A DNA stretch of 37,319 nt from Caulobacteraceae bacterium. GTDB lineage: Bacteria > Pseudomonadota > Alphaproteobacteria > Caulobacterales > Caulobacteraceae. The notes under the pieces were generated by a model. The model worked only from the letters and a program-made list of their open reading frames with translations, searched no databases and was not told the origin of the DNA. The position numbers were made by a program, and so were the translations under genes. This document shows positions 14,978-24,379 of this stretch, piece by piece. The DNA lies in contig JANXTX010000298.1 of assembly GCA_025352165.1 (NCBI GenBank), positions 1 to 37,319 of the forward strand, written 5' to 3'. Position 1 is the stretch's first letter. Each line of letters opens with the position of its first letter.

Positions 14978-14989
14978 TAGACCAGTCTA
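14978..14989. promoter_or_regulatory. TetR operator-like palindrome TAGACCAGTCTA
   Basis: TAGAC-CA-GTCTA is a perfect inverted repeat inside the 66-bp gap between the thioesterase and TetR starts, flanked by AT-rich sequence suitable for overlapping promoters. It resembles, from memory, the box bound by Bacillus LmrA/YxaF (TAGA-x-x-x-G-TCTA core), and the adjacent TetR protein looks like that subfamily. A partial copy, TAGACCAGTTTG, lies at 15625-15636 just after the tetR stop. Confidence 0.65.
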
Positions 14990-15023
14990 TATAATGGCAA
15001 CGGATTAGGAGAAAGTTCGGCGA

Positions 15024-15623
15024 ATGGCAAGGAAAGGTGAGCATCGGGCGGCGATTGTCGAAGCGGCGGTTCGGCTGTTCCGGCGCCAGGGCTATGCGGC
15101 CACCGGAATCAACGAGATCGCCGCCGATAGCGGCGCGCCGAAGGGCTCGCTCTATCACTACTTTCCTGCGGGCAAGGCGCAGATCGGCGCGGCGGCGGTG
15201 ACGCTTGCGGGCGAGATTGTCGCGGCGACACTTGGCGCCCTGATGCAAGAAGCTGATTCCGCAGCGGACCTGGTTGGCCTATACGGTGCGAAACTTGGCG
15301 GTTGGATGGAGTCATCCCACTTCCGCGACGGCTGTCCGATCGCCACGGTGTTGCTGGAAGCAGCACCGGCGGACGAAGCCATTGCCGAGGCGGGACGAAG
15401 CGCATTTTCGGCCTGGAGCACCGCGCTGCGAGACGCACTGGTGTTAGACGGCGTGCCGAACGAACGAGCCGGCCAACTAGCCAGATTCGCGATCGCCGCG
15501 ATCGAGGGCTCATTGATACAGGCGCGCGTGGGACACAGCGCCGACGCGATCCGCGAGACAACTCAGGAACTTGGACAGATGTTCACAAGCGCTCGCCGGC
15601 CGATCCGACGGATCGGGCGGTAG
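15024..15623 (+). CDS. TetR-family repressor (LmrA/YxaF-like)
   Basis: The 199-residue protein has the TetR DNA-binding domain at about 8-55 (REAAVRLFRRQGYAATGINEIAADSGAPKGSLYHYFPAGKAQIG is close to the actual wording, read from the translation as IVEAAVRLF onward). The C-terminal region contains HFRDGCPIATVLLE, the marker of the LmrA/YxaF-type ligand domain. Members repress a divergent or downstream operon until a small aromatic or drug-like ligand binds. The divergent thioesterase gene is the obvious target, through the palindrome at 14978-14989, together with autoregulation. AGGAG lies 12 bases before the ATG, somewhat far. Confidence 0.88.
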   Translation: MARKGEHRAAIVEAAVRLFRRQGYAATGINEIAADSGAPKGSLYHYFPAGKAQIGAAAVTLAGEIVAATLGALMQEADSAADLVGLYGAKLGGWMESSHFRDGCPIATVLLEAAPADEAIAEAGRSAFSAWSTALRDALVLDGVPNERAGQLARFAIAAIEGSLIQARVGHSADAIRETTQELGQMFTSARRPIRRIGR

Positions 15624-15654
15624 ATAGACCAGTTTGATGCGGCCTCCCACGCCG

Positions 15655-16854
15655 CTACCAGGCGACCTCATTGTTGATGCGCTGTTCGAGCAGAGGATAT
15701 TTGCGGCACAGGCGACGCAGATCCTCGGTCGGCAGCACCATCAGGCGCATCTCGGAACGGGCGGTCACGGTCTTGCTGTAGGTGGCGCCGTCGGCAAGCG
15801 ACTCCTCGCCTATCATATCCCCGGCCTCGAGATCCCACGAACCTGTATCGTCCTCGACACGCGCCCGCCCCGATATGATCAGATAGAAGTATTCGGCTTC
15901 CTGCCCCGCAGTGGCGATCCGGGTGTGGTCCTGGACCATCCTGGCGCCCATCAGGTCGACGACGCGAGACACAGCCTCGATGTCAAAATCCTCAAAGAGG
16001 GGCTGGCGCTTGACCATGCTCCAGGTGATGGAAAATTCGCGTCTGTGCAGTCCGTTGACGAAGCCGACAGAGATGATGCCGATCGGCATGGCGAACAGGA
16101 CCAGTCCAACGACCATGGTTATCCCGGCGACCAGCTTGCCCAGATAGGTCAGCGGCACCTCGTCGCCGTAGCCGACCGTGGAAAGCGTGGTGATCGCCCA
16201 GTACATTGAGCTTGGCAGGTCGCCGAAGAACTTCGGCTGTCCCGGGCCTTCGACAAGGTGCATGATCTCCGCTGAAATGCAGACCGTGCAAAGCAGCAGA
16301 ATGAACGAGCCCAGCAGCGCCCGCCGCTCGGCATAGAGTACGCCAAGCATGGCCGGCATCGCCTGAGAATAGCGGGCAATCTTTAGCAGTCGGAGCAGGC
16401 GCAGGATGCGCAGGGAGCGCAGATCAAGCACGCCGCCGGTGACCATCGTGATAAAGTAGGGAGAGAAGGACAGCAGGTCGATGACCGACATCGGCCGCAA
16501 CGCGAAGCTCAGCCGACCTGTAATGGGATTGGCGACGCCGATCCGGGGATCTTCGACAGACGCCCAGACTCTGAGCAGGTACTCAAAGGCAAAGGTGTAG
16601 ACCGTAAACGTCTCGAATGCCCCGAACAGCGCCTTGTTAGGGTTGTAGATTGACGGGACCGTCTCAAGGATGACGGCGACCACGTTGGTCATGATGATCA
16701 CGATCAGGGCGATTTCGACGATGCGGCTGGCGCCGGTCTCCGTCTGACCTTCCTCGAGCACCGAATAGATGATCTGGCGAAGCGTCTGGCGCCCGTCGCC
16801 CCTGTCGCCGGCAATCAGCCGTTTGCGGACAGCGGGCGTCCCACTCTCATTCAT
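15655..16854 (-). CDS. Six-TM voltage-gated-like potassium channel with C-terminal cNMP-type domain
   Basis: The 399-residue protein has six membrane helices. The S4-like helix LRSLRILRLLRLLKIARYS carries regularly spaced arginines, and the pore helix is followed by the K+ selectivity filter TVGYGD at 226-231. A C-terminal cyclic-nucleotide-binding-like domain spans about 290-390. In that domain the phosphate-binding cassette reads GEESLADGATYSKTVTA; the glutamate is present but the usual arginine of the R-S/T-A motif is missing, so nucleotide binding is doubtful. I chose ATG 16854, with GAGGG about 7 bases upstream; the ATG at 16881 has none. It converges with tetR and is divergent from the GlsB-like gene. 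Likely role: K+ flux and membrane potential, inner membrane. Confidence 0.87.
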   Translation of the reverse strand: MNESGTPAVRKRLIAGDRGDGRQTLRQIIYSVLEEGQTETGASRIVEIALIVIIMTNVVAVILETVPSIYNPNKALFGAFETFTVYTFAFEYLLRVWASVEDPRIGVANPITGRLSFALRPMSVIDLLSFSPYFITMVTGGVLDLRSLRILRLLRLLKIARYSQAMPAMLGVLYAERRALLGSFILLLCTVCISAEIMHLVEGPGQPKFFGDLPSSMYWAITTLSTVGYGDEVPLTYLGKLVAGITMVVGLVLFAMPIGIISVGFVNGLHRREFSITWSMVKRQPLFEDFDIEAVSRVVDLMGARMVQDHTRIATAGQEAEYFYLIISGRARVEDDTGSWDLEAGDMIGEESLADGATYSKTVTARSEMRLMVLPTEDLRRLCRKYPLLEQRINNEVAW

Positions 16855-17085
16855 ATCAGACCCTCGGCGCGTCTTTTGCATGAACTGTATAGCTCAGGAT
16901 CGGCAGCGGACCAGCCCCGCCGTCCCCCGCCTGACCGCAACATAAGCGACTGACGCCATCAGGAGAATCTTTCCGTTGGGTAAGCCGCTCACGGATAATT
17001 GCGAATCATTTCAGCACATACGTGACTATGGTGCCAGAGCCCCCAAGAGCGAATTGGCGCGCAGAAGGGCGGGAGGGTTAACAAC

Positions 17086-17370
17086 ATGGAACATATGGGC
17101 TTTATTGCCTGGATCGTCCTCGGACTGGTTGCCGGTTTTCTCGCAAGCAAGATCGTCAACAAGTCCGGAGGCGGACTGATTACCGACCTGATCCTCGGCA
17201 TCATCGGCGGCCTCGTCGGCGGTATCATCGTCGACAAGGTTCCCGCTCTCGGCAACCTGTTCGGTCACATCAATATTCTGGGATTCGCGCTTGGCCCGCT
17301 GATCATCGCGGTATTCGGTTCGATCCTGGTGCTGGCGCTCTACCACGCCGTATTGAAGCGTAACGCCTGA
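17086..17370 (+). CDS. GlsB/YeaQ/YmgE-family small membrane protein
   Basis: The 94-residue protein has three hydrophobic segments in the family order. FIAWIVLGLVAGFLASKIV is first, then a glycine-rich LITDLILGIIGGLVGGIIV, then FALGPLIIAVFGSILVLALYHAVL. This is the transglycosylase-associated or stress-response membrane family (Pfam Transgly_assoc). Functions proposed for relatives are in general stress response; the biochemical role is unknown. GGGAGG lies about 9 bases before the ATG, a strong site. It stands alone, between a divergent K+ channel gene and a terminator-like hairpin. Confidence 0.88.
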   Translation: MEHMGFIAWIVLGLVAGFLASKIVNKSGGGLITDLILGIIGGLVGGIIVDKVPALGNLFGHINILGFALGPLIIAVFGSILVLALYHAVLKRNA

Positions 17371-17379
17371 ACCTGCAAA

Positions 17380-17419
17380 GGCGGCGCTCCGCGGACGGGA
17401 AAGCCGCGGAAGCGCCGCC
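17380..17419 (+). terminator. Strong hairpin after the GlsB-like gene
   Basis: A GC-rich stem, GGCGGCGCT-CCGCGG (17380-17394) with AGCCGCGGAAGCGCCGCC on the other side (up to 17419), pairs over about 15 bp with one bulged base and a short loop. It lies 9 bp after the stop codon. No T-tract follows, but the stem strength and position support a terminator. The rest of the gap to 17556 shows no gene. Confidence 0.55.
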
Positions 17420-17556
17420 ACAGCTATCAGACGAGAGGCCAGGCTCGATCACGATCAACTCGGCGCAAAGGCCGAATTGAAGCCATTGTTTCTATGATGG
17501 AGTTCGAATACCGGATGGGTCCGTTCAGCATGTTCGGGACCTGAAGCCGTGGCGGA

Positions 17557-18573
17557 TTGGACGTTACCTTGAGCCTTACTCGCCTGCTGATATTCGAGAA
17601 CTCCTACGATCGCATCAAGGCTGAACTGGCGGAGCATGCCGCGTCGCTGACACCGGTTATCGTCGGCGCGAATGGCGAGATTCGCCACGCTGGCGCCCTG
17701 TTGTCGCCGGAAGATGCCAGTCCCGATATCGCCTGGGCAAGCGGTGATATGTTCGAGAGCAAGGTGGCGCGAGATTTTCTGGCGGCCACGATGAAGTCAC
17801 CAAACTTGCAGTGGGTGCAAAGCGGGGCGGCCGGCTTCGACCACCCGCTGTTCGCCCAGATCATCAGCAAGGGCGCGCGACTGACAACCAGTCACGGTCA
17901 GTCGGTCGGCATGGCCGATTATGTCGTCGCCGGGGTCCTGGATCATTTTCAGCGTGGCCCCGAACGGCGGGCGGCGCAGCGTAGCCACACATGGGGTCGG
18001 CTGCCCTTCCGCGAAGTGCTGGGCAGCACCTGGCTACTGGTTGGCTTCGGCGCGATCGGACAGGAAGTCGCGCGACGCGTCCGCGGGTTCGGGGCGCATG
18101 TGATCGGCGTACGTCGTGACGTCTCGCCGCATCCCCTCGCGGACCGTATCGAAAGCCTTGACGCCCTGCCATCGCTGTTGCCGGAGGCGGACGTCGTGGT
18201 GCTCTGCGCGCCGGCCAATGCTGCGACGCGTCATCTGGCCAACAAGGACTTCTTCGCCGGAATGAAGCCGGGCGCGGTGCTGGTAAACGTCGGTCGCGGG
18301 GCGCTGGTCGACGAAAGCGCCCTGCTCGAGGCACTGGAGACCGGCAAGCCGGCGCATGCCGTGCTGGATGTGTTCGAGACCGAGCCGCTGCCTGATGACA
18401 ATCCGCTGTGGAACCACCCGAAAGTCAGCCTGACCTCGCACAATTCAGGCGACACGAGTGGGCAGCATCTGCGAAATCAGCTGCTTTTTCTTGAGAACCT
18501 CGGACGCTTTCTCGCAAATCAGCCGTTGATCGGCGAGGTAAGCGCGGACGAGGTCCTCGAACGCCGCACCTGA
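17557..18573 (+). CDS. D-2-hydroxyacid dehydrogenase family protein
   Basis: The protein (338 residues from the first TTG) has the two-domain layout of NAD(P)-dependent D-2-hydroxyacid dehydrogenases. The nucleotide-binding motif GFGAIG is near 163-168. The catalytic Arg is in NVGRGALVDE (R247), Glu in DVFETEP (E274) and His in LTSHNSGD (H295); all three are present. Members reduce 2-ketoacids such as glyoxylate or hydroxypyruvate; the substrate is not assignable, and the length and ending differ from PGDH. The start is unclear because the region has no ATG: TTG 17557 and TTG 17569 (giving MSLTRLLIFENSYD) are both possible, and I keep the longer form. It stands alone, with the TPR gene 65 bp downstream. 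Confidence 0.85.
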   Translation: MDVTLSLTRLLIFENSYDRIKAELAEHAASLTPVIVGANGEIRHAGALLSPEDASPDIAWASGDMFESKVARDFLAATMKSPNLQWVQSGAAGFDHPLFAQIISKGARLTTSHGQSVGMADYVVAGVLDHFQRGPERRAAQRSHTWGRLPFREVLGSTWLLVGFGAIGQEVARRVRGFGAHVIGVRRDVSPHPLADRIESLDALPSLLPEADVVVLCAPANAATRHLANKDFFAGMKPGAVLVNVGRGALVDESALLEALETGKPAHAVLDVFETEPLPDDNPLWNHPKVSLTSHNSGDTSGQHLRNQLLFLENLGRFLANQPLIGEVSADEVLERRT

Positions 18574-18638
18574 GATTGACATTGCGGAGGCGCCGGCGCG
18601 AGATTCCCAAAATCTTGCCAGTAATCGTGAGACCGAAA

Positions 18639-19208
18639 ATGAGAGCGCGAATTCTCAAGGTGGCTAAAAAGGCAATCGCCGCGGGACTGTTCGCGGCGGT
18701 GGCCGGCGTGGCGCATGGCTCCGTCAGCATTATCGGAGGCGGCCTGGCCGAGGTGTGCTCAAAGGCCGCGCTCGCCGAACGGTCGGACACGGACTCCATC
18801 AAATCCTGCGACACATCCCTGGAACTCGAAGACCTCGACGCCCATGATCGCGCCGGCACCCTGATCAATCGCGGTGTGATGAAGCTGCGTCGAAATGAAT
18901 TTGAGCCGGCGCGGTCCGACTTCGACGCGGCCATCGCCCTGCAGCCAAGCCTGGGTGAGTCCTGGGTCAACCGCGGCGCAGCGGACGTGGGAGAAAAGCG
19001 CTATCAGGCCGCTCTTGACGACATCAACAGCGCGCTCAAGCTGGGCGTGAAAGAGCCGGAAAAGGCCTATTTCAATCGCGCCCTGGCCTACGAGGGGCTG
19101 GACGACGAGAAGTCCGCTTACCTCGACTACCTGCAGGCGCTGACCCTGAAGCCAGGCTGGGCTTTGCCTGAACACGAGCTTCTGCGCTTTACCGTCTCGC
19201 ACAAATAA
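18639..19208 (+). CDS. Secreted TPR-repeat protein
   Basis: The 189-residue protein begins with a basic N-terminus and a hydrophobic stretch (MRARILKVAKKAIAAGLFAAVAGVAHG), a likely signal peptide cleaved after the AHG region. It then has tetratricopeptide-like helix pairs: GTLINRGVMKLRRNEFEPARSDFDAAIALQP, SWVNRGAADVGEKRYQAALDDINSALKLG, and AYFNRALAYEGLDDEKSAYLDYLQALTLKPG. Two cysteines sit in the linker (EVCSKA and KSCDT) and could form a disulfide in the periplasm. I chose the ATG at 18639 because it starts the signal peptide; the frame is open further upstream. Similar small periplasmic TPR proteins are common in Caulobacterales and sphingomonads. Function unknown; binding of another protein is the general role of TPRs. 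Confidence 0.75.
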   Translation: MRARILKVAKKAIAAGLFAAVAGVAHGSVSIIGGGLAEVCSKAALAERSDTDSIKSCDTSLELEDLDAHDRAGTLINRGVMKLRRNEFEPARSDFDAAIALQPSLGESWVNRGAADVGEKRYQAALDDINSALKLGVKEPEKAYFNRALAYEGLDDEKSAYLDYLQALTLKPGWALPEHELLRFTVSHK

Positions 19209-19280
19209 GACCGCCGCCGACCTCTAACGCGAAGTCAACTTCCGCTTGACCCGCTGCCGCGGAAGCGTAGGTTCACCGCA

Positions 19281-21280
<2,000 letters not shown>

Positions 21281-21283
<3 letters not shown>

Positions 21284-21303
21284 AGGGCGTTCACTGCCCT
21301 CTA
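21281..21303 (+). terminator. Hairpin overlapping the thiC stop codon
   Basis: TAGAGGGC (21281-21288) and GCCCTCTA (21296-21303) form a perfect 8-bp stem with a 7-base loop, starting at the thiC stop codon. A weaker second stem, CGCCTA-AGAA-TAGGCG (21309-21324), directly abuts the next start codon. The first is a plausible terminator or mRNA 3' stabiliser; no T-tract follows. Confidence 0.45.
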
Positions 21304-21324
21304 AATCTCGCCTAAGAATAGGCG

Positions 21325-21894
21325 ATGGAGTTTGATGAGCCGAAAATCCTGATCAGGCGAGCCCAGGCGACTGACCTTGCCTTGCTCGGCGTCGTCGGCC
21401 CCGCTGCTTATGCCGAGGCCTATGCCTATCTGTGGGGCAATCCGCGGGCATTCCTCAGACAGTTGAAAACGTTTTCGGAAGGCGCTTTCGCGGAGCACCT
21501 CCATCGAGAAACCGCGCGGATCTGGGTCGCCATGGTCAATGGCGATATCGTCGGATTCTTGACCATGAACCTGGGTGCGGCCGATCCTGTCACCGGCTCA
21601 GCCGGCGGCGCGGAGATCGCCCGCATCTACATCCTTGGCCCGGCCAGCCGCCTGCGACTTGGCCGCCGGCTGCTGAAAGCGGCGATGGAACAAGCCTTGG
21701 CGGAGGGGGCCGCGTATGTCTGGCTGCACGTGATGGCCTCCGCCGACCGGGCGCGCCGAGCCTATCTCCAGTGGGGCTTCTCGGAGTTGGGTCGAACCAC
21801 CTTCACCGGCGGGGTTGCGGCGGGCCTTTCCGAAATGGTGGTGATGGCCATGCCGATCGTCAATCGGGTCGACAGGTCGTTGGCAGCGCGGTGA
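21325..21894 (+). CDS. GNAT-family N-acetyltransferase
   Basis: The 189-residue protein shows the GNAT fold. It starts ILIRRAQATDLALLGVVGPAAYAEAYAYLWG and has IWVAMVNGDIVGFLTMNL (beta 2-3), the acetyl-CoA binding motif A as IARIYILGPASRLRLGRRLLKAAMEQAL (R/Q-x-x-G-x-G/A is here R-L-R-L-G-R-R), and YVWLHVMASADRARRAYLQWGFSELG near the C-terminus. This general form resembles ribosomal-protein and small-molecule N-acetyltransferases; substrate unknown. A small hairpin ends one base before the ATG. Its stop overlaps the start of the pentapeptide-repeat gene (GTGA), so the two are translated together and may act together. Confidence 0.85.
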   Translation: MEFDEPKILIRRAQATDLALLGVVGPAAYAEAYAYLWGNPRAFLRQLKTFSEGAFAEHLHRETARIWVAMVNGDIVGFLTMNLGAADPVTGSAGGAEIARIYILGPASRLRLGRRLLKAAMEQALAEGAAYVWLHVMASADRARRAYLQWGFSELGRTTFTGGVAAGLSEMVVMAMPIVNRVDRSLAAR

Positions 21895-22628
21895 CCGACC
21901 CCGCACCTCCCGCAGGCGCGAACCTTGAGGCGCCCGACTGGCGTGGCGCGGACCTGGCCGATCATGTCTTCGACGCCTGCACGATCACGGAGGGCGCATT
22001 CTCTGATGCCAGCCTCACCGGCGCGCGCTTCACACGCTGCCGGCTTACCCGTTGCGTGTTCACCCATGCTGATGCGCGGGAGGTGGTTTTCGAGGACTGT
22101 GTTTTCACCGACAGGTCCATCCAGTATGGGGCGACCTTCGCGTATGCTCGCCTGGACGAAGCCCGCTTCAGGCGCTGTGACCTGATGCACGCGAGGTTCG
22201 AGGGCGCCGATCTCTACGCGGCCGCCTTCGAGGACTGCAACCTGCTCGGCGCGCAGTTCCCAAGGGCGAGATTTGATCGCGCCTTCGGCCGCAAGATTGT
22301 TCGGGCGTCGGTGGCATTCATTGCCTGCAACCTCGATCTGGCGGATCTGTCGGACGCCAATCTTGGCGAATGCGATTTCAGCCGGTCACGACTGCGCGAG
22401 GCCGACCTCTCGGGTAGCAACCTCGAGGAGGCCACTCTTCGCGAGACCGATCTTTTCCAGGCGACCATCGATAACGCCCGCATGTCCGGCGCCGACCTGC
22501 GCGGCGCGGAAGTCAGTGGTTTCGACCTGCGCCGACTGGCCAGCTACCACGACCTGAAAATCACCGTCGACCAGCAATATCTCTTGCTGGACGCGCTGGG
22601 GATTGATGTGCATGAGACGAAGGCCTGA
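21891..22628 (+). CDS. Qnr/McbG-like pentapeptide-repeat protein
   Basis: The 245-residue protein consists largely of pentapeptide repeats with the A(D/N)LxX pattern, for example ADLADHVFDA, ARFTRCRLTRCVF, ARLDEARFRRCDL, ADLYAAAFEDCNL, ANLGECDFSRSRL and ADLRGAEVSGFDL. This predicts a right-handed quadrilateral beta-helix. The ending ITVDQQYLLLDALGIDV matches the C-terminal pattern I recall in Qnr proteins (K-I-x(3)-Q-Q-x-L-L-x-x-L-G-I/V), and the SIQYGATFAYARLDEARFRRC and GRKIVRASVAFIACNL segments fill the places of Qnr loops A and B. Qnr and McbG protect DNA gyrase from quinolones or microcin B17. Here the natural role is unknown. The GTG at 21891 overlaps the GNAT stop; longer in-frame starts upstream are just the GNAT gene read in another frame. 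Confidence 0.82.
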   Translation: MTDPAPPAGANLEAPDWRGADLADHVFDACTITEGAFSDASLTGARFTRCRLTRCVFTHADAREVVFEDCVFTDRSIQYGATFAYARLDEARFRRCDLMHARFEGADLYAAAFEDCNLLGAQFPRARFDRAFGRKIVRASVAFIACNLDLADLSDANLGECDFSRSRLREADLSGSNLEEATLRETDLFQATIDNARMSGADLRGAEVSGFDLRRLASYHDLKITVDQQYLLLDALGIDVHETKA

Positions 22629-22651
22629 GCAAAAAACACCGCCTCCTTTGC

Positions 22652-23065
22652 TCAGATCTCCTTGATGAAAAAGACCTCGGGCGTTGGCTGCATGCTTCCG
22701 AACGTGAGTTGTCCCGTTTCACGATATCCATTTCGCCGGTGCCAAGCCTGGGGTTCCGGCTCGTCAGCCATGCTTGAGGTCATCAGAAAGCGGGCGCCTC
22801 TCAAGATCATGGCCGCCTCCCAATGCTTCAAGAGCGCCGTGCCAATACCGTGTCGGCGAACTGGCGCGAGTACCAGGACCAACTCCATGTACGGAATGGT
22901 CCCCCAGAACCAGCTGTGCCGCAGAAAGCCAACTGGTTCGGCATCGATGACGGCGACACGGTATTCACCCAGCGAAAGGCATCGCGCCGACCATACGGGA
23001 CTGACGTGAACGTCATGAGCCTTAAGCCAGTCAAGGTGGACGATTGCGGCAAGTTCAACCTTCAT
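22652..23065 (-). CDS. GNAT-family N-acetyltransferase, small
   Basis: The 137-residue protein is a compact GNAT. It begins MKVELAAIVHLDWLKAHDVHVSPVW and contains GEYRVAVIDAEPVGFLRHSWFWGTIPYMELVLVLAPVRRHGIGTALLKHWEAAM, which holds the beta 4 strand and the acetyl-CoA binding R-R-x-G-x-G motif, and ends with the AWHRRNGYRETGQL segment. The ATG at 23065 is preferred because an upstream start would run into the MFS gene sequence. It follows the MFS gene by 17 bp in the same direction, with AGGTGG (about 13 bases) upstream, so they are likely co-transcribed. Substrate unknown. Confidence 0.8.
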   Translation of the reverse strand: MKVELAAIVHLDWLKAHDVHVSPVWSARCLSLGEYRVAVIDAEPVGFLRHSWFWGTIPYMELVLVLAPVRRHGIGTALLKHWEAAMILRGARFLMTSSMADEPEPQAWHRRNGYRETGQLTFGSMQPTPEVFFIKEI

Positions 23066-23082
23066 GTGATCGCAATTCCACC

Positions 23083-24219
23083 TCACACTTTTGGATAGTG
23101 TTTCCAGAGCAGCCAGATGCTGGCCGCCGCTCCGGCCAGTCCCAGCAGTAGCGGGATCGCCAGCGAATAGCCGAGGGCAACCAGGCCGGCGGCTGTCAGC
23201 ATTCCGGCGAGGCAGCCGATGTCCCAGCCTCCCTCGGCGGCGATCTGGAAGCGGAGCGGGCACGGGGCGCTTTGGCCCAGATTATAGAACACCGTCATCA
23301 TCGCCGCCGCCACCATCGCGCCGACCAGCGGTCCCAGCGCATTCGCGGCGACGGCCAGCCAGGGGGAGCCGACACTGGCGGCGCGCATAAGTATGACCAT
23401 AGCCGTGACACCATAGGCGATCAGCACCGCACGCCGACCGTGACCAAGATCGATGTGGCGCCCGAGCGCGAGCCCGCTCAATGCGCCGACAAGCGCCGCC
23501 AGCGCCATCGCTCCGCCGTAGGCCGTCAGGCTGCGGCCAAGCGACACGAACAAGGCGATCTGCCAGAAGTAGTAGAAGCAGGCGCCAAGCCAGCCGTCGA
23601 CAACCTGCAACATGATCCCCGGCCACGCGGACCTGAAAGCCGATGGCGCGACCGCCGCGATAGCGACATTGGGCGCTCCCAGAAGCGGTAGGACCGACAG
23701 CGCCTGGATCAGGCCGACTGCCGCGAAACTGGGACCCGGCCCCACAGTGACCAGCGCCCATCCTCCCGCGAGTGGCGCGACGACACCGATGATCGACACC
23801 AGAGCCTCACGGGCGCCGACCTGCTGACCGCGATGTTGCGCGTCGCCGAGCACCGAGAAATAGGCGTGGTACGAGGCCCAGTAGAATACCTCGCCCAACG
23901 CGGACACGAGGCACAGCGCCGCCAGCGGCCAGCCAAGGCCATGCACCAGCGGCAGCAACGGATACTGACACGCGACACCGAGCGCGCCGATGATGACCAT
24001 CGGCTTGAGCCCCCAGCGCTTGGCCAACGGCAAGGTAGCCGGGCGCATCATGAAGCGGCCTGTGAGAATGGCGGCGAAGGTCAGTAATGTTGCAGGAATG
24101 GAAAGGCCGGCCTTCAGCAGGAAAGCTAGAATGAAGATACCGCCGGCGCTCTGCGCGAACGCCTGGACGCCGTAGTGCAGGTTGACGCGATTGATCGCGT
24201 CGTTGCCAAGAAATGCCAT
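23083..24219 (-). CDS. MFS transporter
   Basis: The 378-residue polytopic protein has about 12 predicted helices in two halves and the charged, glycine-rich loop spacing of the major facilitator superfamily. It begins MAFLGNDAINRVNLHYGVQAFAQSAGGIFILAFLLKAGLS, then a loop with TGRFMMRPATLPLAKRWGLKP (a motif-A-like position), and later ALVGALSGLALGRHIDLGHGRRAVLIAYGVTAM, a second motif-A-like loop. The substrate is not clear. It is shorter than the usual 400-residue drug transporters, with a short cytoplasmic C-terminus. It is probably co-transcribed with the GNAT gene downstream (17-bp gap). The TetR gene at 24380-24934 lies in the same direction 160 bp upstream, and could regulate it. Confidence 0.82.
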   Translation of the reverse strand: MAFLGNDAINRVNLHYGVQAFAQSAGGIFILAFLLKAGLSIPATLLTFAAILTGRFMMRPATLPLAKRWGLKPMVIIGALGVACQYPLLPLVHGLGWPLAALCLVSALGEVFYWASYHAYFSVLGDAQHRGQQVGAREALVSIIGVVAPLAGGWALVTVGPGPSFAAVGLIQALSVLPLLGAPNVAIAAVAPSAFRSAWPGIMLQVVDGWLGACFYYFWQIALFVSLGRSLTAYGGAMALAALVGALSGLALGRHIDLGHGRRAVLIAYGVTAMVILMRAASVGSPWLAVAANALGPLVGAMVAAAMMTVFYNLGQSAPCPLRFQIAAEGGWDIGCLAGMLTAAGLVALGYSLAIPLLLGLAGAAASIWLLWKHYPKV

Positions 24220-24379
24220 CGGGGTTTCCGATCGGGTGGGGTCTGTCTTGAAAGGGCGCCGATCCGTTCAGGACCGGGCGCGGCGGCGCAACGCTAAAGC
24301 GTCGAAGCTTTCAATCCACACATGGCCGCGGACCCTCCACCGATGCGTACTTGTCGCCGATGTTTACGACGTGTGCAAG

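Noticed and set aside
21432-21890. A longer start for the pentapeptide-repeat gene (398 codons)
   Set aside because: The extra N-terminal part is the GNAT gene read in another frame. The GTG at 21891 overlapping the GNAT stop and directly preceding the repeats is the better start.
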